NCBI GenBank assembly: GCA_030606865.1
Contig: JAUWFQ010000004.1
Span: 1 to 39,231 of the forward strand
Direction: 5' to 3'
DNA: 39,231 bases
DNA from: a bacterium
GTDB lineage: Bacteria > Fidelibacterota > Marinisomatia > Marinisomatales > JAHJCW01
Below, in pieces: positions 34,243-39,231 of this stretch (positions are counted from its first letter, which is position 1; each line of letters begins with the position of its first letter). The notes beneath the pieces were generated by a model. It saw only the letters and a program-made list of their open reading frames with translations. It was not told the DNA's origin and searched no databases. Both the position numbers and the translations under genes were made by a program.

Positions 34243-35891
34243 TGAGTAAATATTTAAAAATCAAATCGCCCGCTGCTAATCAGGCACGTACTTTAGCATC
34301 AAGTTATGGACTTACTAATCACGGCTTAAAACATCTTGATACAGTCTATTGGAACCTTTCAACACCAGCTTTATATGAAGAGATAATTTTTAGAAGTGAA
34401 GGTAGTATTGTAAATCAAGGTCCTGTTTCAGTAAATACAGGTAAACACTCAGCTCGTGCGGCCAATGATAAATTTGTCGTACAAGAAGATACAACAATTG
34501 ATGATATTTGGTGGGGCGATTATAATCGTCCAATAAGCCCTGAAAAATTTAACACAATACTTACGCGTGCTCAATCTTATGTACAAGGAGATGATCTATT
34601 CGTCCAAGATTGCTATGCCGGCAATGACCCAAATTATCGATTACCTGTACGAATAATCACTGAACATGCCTGGCAAAGTTTATTTGCTCGTAATATGCTT
34701 ATCACGACCACCAATCAAGATGAATTGAAACACTTTATACCTGAATTTACAATAATAACACTTCCCGGATTTAAAGTAGATCCAAAAATTGATGGTACAA
34801 ATAGTAGTACAACTATTGTGTTAAATTTTGCAGAGAGGGTCGCTATTATTGCTAATTCACTTTATGGTGGCGAAATTAAAAAATCAGTTTTTACCGTCTT
34901 AAATTTTTTACTCACTTTTCGCGACGTTTTGCCGATGCATTGTTCTGCAAATGTAGGAAAAAAGAATGATGCTGCCCTCTTTTTCGGACTAAGCGGAACC
35001 GGTAAAACTACCCTTTCAGCTGATCCTAATCGTTTTCTTATCGGAGATGATGAACATGGATGGTCTGCAGATGGCATTTTTAACTTTGAAGGTGGTTGCT
35101 ACGCAAAAGTTATTCGGTTATCGGCAGAACATGAACCGGAAATTTACGCATGTACCAAAAAATTTGGTTCAGTATTAGAAAATGTTGTATTTGATGAAGT
35201 AAATCGAAAGATCGACCTAGATGATGATGTCTATACTGAAAACACTAGAATTTCATATCCATTGCACTACATTCCCAATACAGTGCCGGAAGGTATGGTT
35301 AACTCTCATCCGAAGAATATAATATTCTTAACCTGTGATGCTTCTGGTGTGATGCCGCCAATTGCACGTCTAAGTCCCGAGCAAGCTCAATACCACTTCA
35401 TAAGCGGATACACTTCAAAGGTAGCTGGTACAGAGATAGGTTTGGGAATTGAGCCCAAAATCACTTTTAGTGCCTGTTTTGGCGCACCCTTCATGGTGCG
35501 ACACCCCTCCGTATATGCCGCGATGCTTAAAGAGCGTATGCATAAACACCATGCCCAGTGCTGGTTAGTAAATACCGGATGGGTTGGTGGTCGCTTTGGC
35601 GTTGGTAAACGTATTAGTATTCACCATACTAGAAATTTACTCAATGCCGCATTGGATGGTAAACTTGATAAGGTTAAGTTTCGCAAAGATAAACTATTTG
35701 GATTCGAAGTTCCATTATCCTGCCCGGACGTTCCTGAGGATATATTAGAACCGTCAAATTCATGGGGAGACAGCAAAGATTATTGGAAAAAATATGATTC
35801 TTTAGCAGCTCGCTTTAATCAAAATTTTAAGCTGTTTGCGAATAAATGTTCTCAACCTGTTATTGACGCTGGGCCAAAAAGACTAAAATAA
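34242..35891 (+). CDS. pckA: Phosphoenolpyruvate carboxykinase (ATP)
   Basis: Converts oxaloacetate and ATP to phosphoenolpyruvate, CO2 and ADP in gluconeogenesis. 549 residues, in the normal range. Kinase-1a P-loop GLSGTGKTTLSA (249-260), kinase-2 motif IGDDEHGW (267-274) with the metal-binding Asp269/Asp270, and the oxaloacetate-binding region SVNTGKHSARAANDKF. The ATP rather than GTP type is shown by the P-loop and length. Overlap with the aspartate aminotransferase gene suggests a joint aspartate-oxaloacetate-PEP route. It converges on the Cas6b-like gene, with 38 bases between. Confidence 0.97.
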   Translation: MSKYLKIKSPAANQARTLASSYGLTNHGLKHLDTVYWNLSTPALYEEIIFRSEGSIVNQGPVSVNTGKHSARAANDKFVVQEDTTIDDIWWGDYNRPISPEKFNTILTRAQSYVQGDDLFVQDCYAGNDPNYRLPVRIITEHAWQSLFARNMLITTTNQDELKHFIPEFTIITLPGFKVDPKIDGTNSSTTIVLNFAERVAIIANSLYGGEIKKSVFTVLNFLLTFRDVLPMHCSANVGKKNDAALFFGLSGTGKTTLSADPNRFLIGDDEHGWSADGIFNFEGGCYAKVIRLSAEHEPEIYACTKKFGSVLENVVFDEVNRKIDLDDDVYTENTRISYPLHYIPNTVPEGMVNSHPKNIIFLTCDASGVMPPIARLSPEQAQYHFISGYTSKVAGTEIGLGIEPKITFSACFGAPFMVRHPSVYAAMLKERMHKHHAQCWLVNTGWVGGRFGVGKRISIHHTRNLLNAALDGKLDKVKFRKDKLFGFEVPLSCPDVPEDILEPSNSWGDSKDYWKKYDSLAARFNQNFKLFANKCSQPVIDAGPKRLK

Positions 35892-35929
35892 TCTTATCTA
35901 ATTAAAATAAATTTTCCGACCGATATAAT

Positions 35930-36913
35930 TCACACTGTGTGCTGTTTTTTATGATAATCTACTGTGTTGAAATTATTGTCTAATGGAATTTTGGGAGTTT
36001 CCTTTTTCTCTTGAGGTTTTCTTTTCGGTTTAGTTTTTATTTTTTTTACCGATTTTTCCTCAATCTCATACTCTTCTGATAATACCTTTTTAACTTTACC
36101 TTTTCCCTTGTTAACCGCACTCTTCGATTTTCTACGGGGTTTTGGTACATTTTTAACTTTTACGCTCTGTAAAGTATCATCATCTTCGATAATATTTGTA
36201 GGTTTATTATCTATTACCTCCGGGTTGAGAATATCTTCATCAAACTTAAAATCTTGCGGATTATATAAACCATGGATTGCACCATAACCACGGGTAATTC
36301 CATTGCCCAGGCCAATATAATTTGGTAATACAAAATTAGTTTGGAATTCACCTGAGAAGGAACCCCAATTATTCTCATAAACCGGTTTTGGAAATATAGA
36401 ATTGAGTTTTAACTTAGTATACACTTTATCATTTAGATCAACACCCATTTCTCGCGCTAAAAACACAATATTTTGACCTAGTAAACGATTTAAAAATACT
36501 ATTCTGTCTTTATTTTTTAAAAATTTATAACGGTTTTGTGTATTCTTACTTAGCGCAATCCAGGGCGATACAAATCTATATCTGAGTAATTGATCGACAT
36601 GTTTAAATTGATTGATACTTTCTTCTATATCTATATCTAAAATGTTGAAAGTAATATTCCCGAAATTTAACAATTCAAAATCTTTAGTAATTGATAGTAC
36701 CGGATCTGCGCCTTCTTTGATACCAACTATATAAATCTGTTCATTCAGTATTTTAACTTGTACTCGTGGATACAAAAACTCGTCGCGATAACGACCATCC
36801 AACATTGGTATTACAGAGCTATTAGGGTATTGCTTCATAAAAACGCCCTTTACTTGGTAGGCAGTCTTTTTTACCGGTTTATCAGTTATTAATCGAGCTA
36901 CAATTGTCTTCAC
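35930..36913 (-). CDS. Orphan Cas6b-like RAMP protein with a long basic tail
   Basis: 327 residues. The first 220 follow the Cas6b layout: strand-rich N-terminal domain (FLYPRVQVKIL..QIYIVGIKEGADPVL, 46-73), then RYRFVSPWIALSKNTQNRYKFL (111-132), helical FLNRLLGQNIVFLAREMGV, and a final GEFQTNFVLPNYIGLGNGITRGYGAI (188-213) with the glycine-rich G-x-G-x5-G-x-G loop (201-211) of RAMP endonucleases. The position of the HxH catalytic pair before the YPRVQ strand is LDGR (38-41), and no histidine occurs before residue 105, so cleavage activity is doubtful. Residues 225-327 form a Lys/Arg-rich disordered tail. Start is GTG with upstream AAGGA. rho precedes it by 67 bases; no cas gene or array is present. 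Confidence 0.65.
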   Translation of the reverse strand: MKTIVARLITDKPVKKTAYQVKGVFMKQYPNSSVIPMLDGRYRDEFLYPRVQVKILNEQIYIVGIKEGADPVLSITKDFELLNFGNITFNILDIDIEESINQFKHVDQLLRYRFVSPWIALSKNTQNRYKFLKNKDRIVFLNRLLGQNIVFLAREMGVDLNDKVYTKLKLNSIFPKPVYENNWGSFSGEFQTNFVLPNYIGLGNGITRGYGAIHGLYNPQDFKFDEDILNPEVIDNKPTNIIEDDDTLQSVKVKNVPKPRRKSKSAVNKGKGKVKKVLSEEYEIEEKSVKKIKTKPKRKPQEKKETPKIPLDNNFNTVDYHKKQHTV

Positions 36914-36980
36914 AGATTGTAATCCTTGTGACTTTAATATAGATTAAAAATAAATTAAACTTAAACCAATAATTGCAATA

Positions 36981-38228
36981 TTATCGACTCATTGTATCCA
37001 TAAATTCATCATTGGTTTTTGTTCTCAACATCCTGTCGCGTATGAATTCCATCGCTTCAACTATTTTCATCTCGTTCAACAATTTACGCAAAATCCAAAT
37101 GCGACCTAAAACCTTTTTGGATAATAAAAGTTCTTCTTTTCTTGTCCCTGATCTAACAATATCGAAAGAGGGATAAAGTCTTCGGTCGCTTAACCTGCGA
37201 TCTAAAACTAATTCCATATTGCCGGTACCTTTAAATTCTTCAAAGATTACATCATCCATTCTACTACCTGTATCGACAAGCGCTGTGGCGATAATCGTTA
37301 ATGTTCCTCCTTCTTCAGTATTACGGGCAGCACCAAAAAATTGCTTAGGCTTTTTCAGCGCGTTTGAATCTACACCACCTGATAAAATTTTTCCACTATG
37401 TGGAATTACCGCATTGTGAGCTCGTGCTAAACGCGTAAGACTATCTAATAAAATTACAACATCTTCACCATACTCAGCCATTCTGCGAGCTTTTTGCAAA
37501 GCCATGTCTGCTACTGCGACATGCCGTTCTGGTGCTTCATCGAAAGTGGAACTTAATACTTCAGCATCAACGCTGCGTTTCATGTCTGTTACTTCTTCCG
37601 GTCGTTCATCAATTAACAGTATTATCATTTTTGTCTTAGGATGATTTCTTCTTATTGAGTTTGCTAATTGTTGTAGCAATATTGTTTTCCCGGTTTTGGG
37701 CTGTGCTACAATCATCCCTCTCTGACCTTTTCCAATCGGACAAATTAAATCCATAATCCGCATTGATAAATTCTTTTGATCAACTTCCAGATTGAATTTT
37801 TCATTGGGATGCAAAGGTGTAAGATTATCAAATAACATTACATTCCTAACATCTTCCGGTGGTCTATCATTTACCGTATCAACTTTTAATAAAGCATAGA
37901 ATCGTTCTTTTGATTTTGGTGGTCTTATTTGCCCCGCTACTTCATGACCTGTTTTAAGACCAAATCGTTTTATCTGTGACGGGCTAACATAAATATCGTT
38001 AGGTCCCGGTAAATAATTAGAATCTGGACTGCGTAAAAATCCATAACCATCCGGTAACACTTCTAAGGTACCACGGGAATAAAGTGCATCCTCCTCCTTT
38101 GCTTCGGCTTTTAAGATTTGTACAACTAGCTCCTGTTTGTTTAGCCCGGAAATACTTTCAATTTTTAGATCCTTGGCTACTTTTGTTAAGTCTTTAATCT
38201 TTAGGGATTGAAGTTCATTAACGTCCAT
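36981..38228 (-). CDS. rho: Transcription termination factor Rho
   Basis: RNA-dependent helicase ending transcription. 415 residues, the E. coli size, with no large insertion: N-terminal Rho_N helix bundle (6-45), cold-shock-like RNA-binding fold ([34 protein letters not shown] in parts, 53-86), Walker A AQPKTGKT (175-182), Walker [15 protein letters not shown] and the R-loop SGGVDSNAL, plus the arginine-finger region [11 protein letters not shown]. The Q-loop region LSGGVDS is standard. A Cas6b-like gene follows 67 bases on; the 90-base leader upstream holds a small GACG-AGTA-CGTC hairpin and is otherwise featureless. Confidence 0.98.
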   Translation of the reverse strand: MDVNELQSLKIKDLTKVAKDLKIESISGLNKQELVVQILKAEAKEEDALYSRGTLEVLPDGYGFLRSPDSNYLPGPNDIYVSPSQIKRFGLKTGHEVAGQIRPPKSKERFYALLKVDTVNDRPPEDVRNVMLFDNLTPLHPNEKFNLEVDQKNLSMRIMDLICPIGKGQRGMIVAQPKTGKTILLQQLANSIRRNHPKTKMIILLIDERPEEVTDMKRSVDAEVLSSTFDEAPERHVAVADMALQKARRMAEYGEDVVILLDSLTRLARAHNAVIPHSGKILSGGVDSNALKKPKQFFGAARNTEEGGTLTIIATALVDTGSRMDDVIFEEFKGTGNMELVLDRRLSDRRLYPSFDIVRSGTRKEELLLSKKVLGRIWILRKLLNEMKIVEAMEFIRDRMLRTKTNDEFMDTMSR

Positions 38229-38318
38229 TATAAATTATCCTTCGGTTTTTCAATTGATTAAAAATCTATAAATAAAAATCGTGTGACGAGTACGTCTTTT
38301 CGGTAACGCTAAATTACA

Positions 38319-39231
38319 TTAAATGATGCCATTGTCAAAGGAAAAACCGTACTCCTTATAAATTGTCTCTCCAATGTAATGACTACCAAAAATTATACCG
38401 GGAGTTGATTGAGTTACTACATTATTAATTATTTTTATTGCTTTTATTATATCTGGTTCTAATGTTGCTTTAATTCCAAATTTAATTAAAGAATTATACA
38501 AATCTTTAGCATCCATAAGTCCCGAATCCGGTTTGCTTGTTACTATTAAATCTCTAAATCTACACTTTAACTTCGGAACAATTTGTTCAAGTTCTTTATC
38601 CGCTTTTAAAGCTATCAGTCCTATTGGTTTTTTGTGATATATCGCAAATAATGAATCCAACAAAACTTGGATACCGTGCGCATTGTGGGCTACATCATAA
38701 TAAATCGGAAGTGTTTTATGCATCTTTTGTGTTCGGGCTGGCCACTGCACTTCTTTTAATCCAGTGATTGTTATATCAGAATTAATTCTACTGCTAAAAT
38801 ATTTTACTGCTTCAATTGCCAGCACTGCATTTCTTGCTTGATGTTCCCCAATCAGACAAGTTTCGTATTCTATTCCTTTCCAACTGAGCTTGGTTCCTGT
38901 TTCACTTATTCTTATGTTTTTTATATCATTTTGATTACAATATGTAACTTTCGCACTTTTTCTATCAGCTATTTCAAGTAGCACATTTTTTACTTCTTCG
39001 CTCTGCGATGATAGAATCAACGGTACATCTTTTTTAATAATGCCACCTTTTTCAAATGCAATAGTCATTAAATCATTCCCTAATATCTCAGTATGATCTG
39101 CAGTAATTGAAGAAATAACCGTAATCTTCGGTTTTAGAACATTAGTCGAGTCTAATCGCCCCCCTAAACCGGTTTCAACAACTGCCACATCTACCCTTTC
39201 CTTATTAAAATAATCAAACGCCATTGCCGAA
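38319..39231 (-). CDS. folC: Folylpolyglutamate/dihydrofolate synthase, 5' end beyond the window
   Basis: The C-terminal 303 or so residues of a Mur-ligase-fold enzyme that adds glutamate to folates. Reading in from the window edge, MAFDYFNKERVD precedes GLGGRLDSTN (22-31), the ITADHTEILG motif, ..EKGGIIK, GEHQARNAVLAIEAV and DVAHNAHG at the start of the C-terminal domain. The frame stays open to the last base, so the ATP-binding loop and true start are outside; the apparent methionine near 39224 is internal. It lies 90 bases from rho; neither is obviously linked to the other. Confidence 0.92.
   Translation of the reverse strand, partial: SAMAFDYFNKERVDVAVVETGLGGRLDSTNVLKPKITVISSITADHTEILGNDLMTIAFEKGGIIKKDVPLILSSQSEEVKNVLLEIADRKSAKVTYCNQNDIKNIRISETGTKLSWKGIEYETCLIGEHQARNAVLAIEAVKYFSSRINSDITITGLKEVQWPARTQKMHKTLPIYYDVAHNAHGIQVLLDSLFAIYHKKPIGLIALKADKELEQIVPKLKCRFRDLIVTSKPDSGLMDAKDLYNSLIKFGIKATLEPDIIKAIKIINNVVTQSTPGIIFGSHYIGETIYKEYGFSFDNGII

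Noticed and set aside
38285-38296. GACG-AGTA-CGTC hairpin as a firm folC terminator
   Set aside because: The stem is only four base pairs and the T run lies several bases away; too weak to list as a terminator.
35930-39231. CRISPR array or cas operon near the Cas6b-like gene
   Set aside because: I looked through the flanking spacers (35892-35929, 36914-36980, 38229-38318) and found no regularly spaced repeats; all neighbours are housekeeping genes.

Overview
The window is 39 kb of AT-rich bacterial chromosome, densely packed, with no phage, insertion sequence, rRNA, tRNA or CRISPR array that I can see. The best guess for the source is the FCB group (Bacteroidetes/Ignavibacteria/Marinimicrobia-like). 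The evidence is a surface protein ending in a QNFPNPFNP-type C-terminal sorting domain, a TolB-propeller metallopeptidase with signal peptide, weak or absent Shine-Dalgarno sequences at many starts, several TTG/GTG starts, and short intergenic repeats of a style common in that group. The exact phylum is inference; no marker in the window settles it.

Layout. 1-6.9 kb: ABC-F ATPase, MtaB-type tRNA methylthiotransferase, a patatin-like lipase (divergent from mtaB), then an ABC-2 exporter pair with a LolA-like exported protein. 7.0-10.3 kb: a compact plus-strand sulfur cassette made of a cysteine-rich MerR-type regulator, a sulfide:quinone reductase-like flavoprotein, a DUF1641 protein, a one-cysteine DsrC/TusE-like carrier and a DsrE2-type protein, closed by a strong hairpin. 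10.3-13.6 kb: an exported beta-propeller protein with a type IX-like sorting domain, an Rrf2 regulator with IscR-like cluster ligands, and a divergent class V aminotransferase (cysteine desulfurase-like). 13.6-17.6 kb: ligA, a small unknown gene, an exported phytase/esterase-like propeller protein and pcm.

17.9-32.8 kb is a long minus-strand block. It reads, in transcription order, rpmE, DUF1385, prfA, prmC, a UbiA-family prenyltransferase, dnaE, dtd, a stand-alone B12-binding subunit, a TPR protein, an M24 peptidase, a methyltransferase, a HAD hydrolase and a 990-residue peptidase/propeller/barrel protein. From DUF1385 to dtd the genes abut or overlap by 0-4 bases, so translation is probably coupled. 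33.0-35.9 kb carries an aspartate-type aminotransferase overlapping ATP-dependent pckA. 35.9-39.2 kb (minus) carries a Cas6b-like orphan, rho and the 3' part of folC, which runs off the window.

The items most worth a second look are: (1) the Cas6b-like protein downstream of rho, which has no CRISPR context, lacks the histidines expected at the catalytic position, and has a long basic tail; (2) the MerR-SQR-DUF1641-TusE-DsrE2 cassette, whose regulator carries a duplicated cysteine motif; (3) two copies of an intergenic repeat placed exactly at stop codons, one of them apparently split by a second palindromic element. No gene-free stretch exceeds 300 bases.
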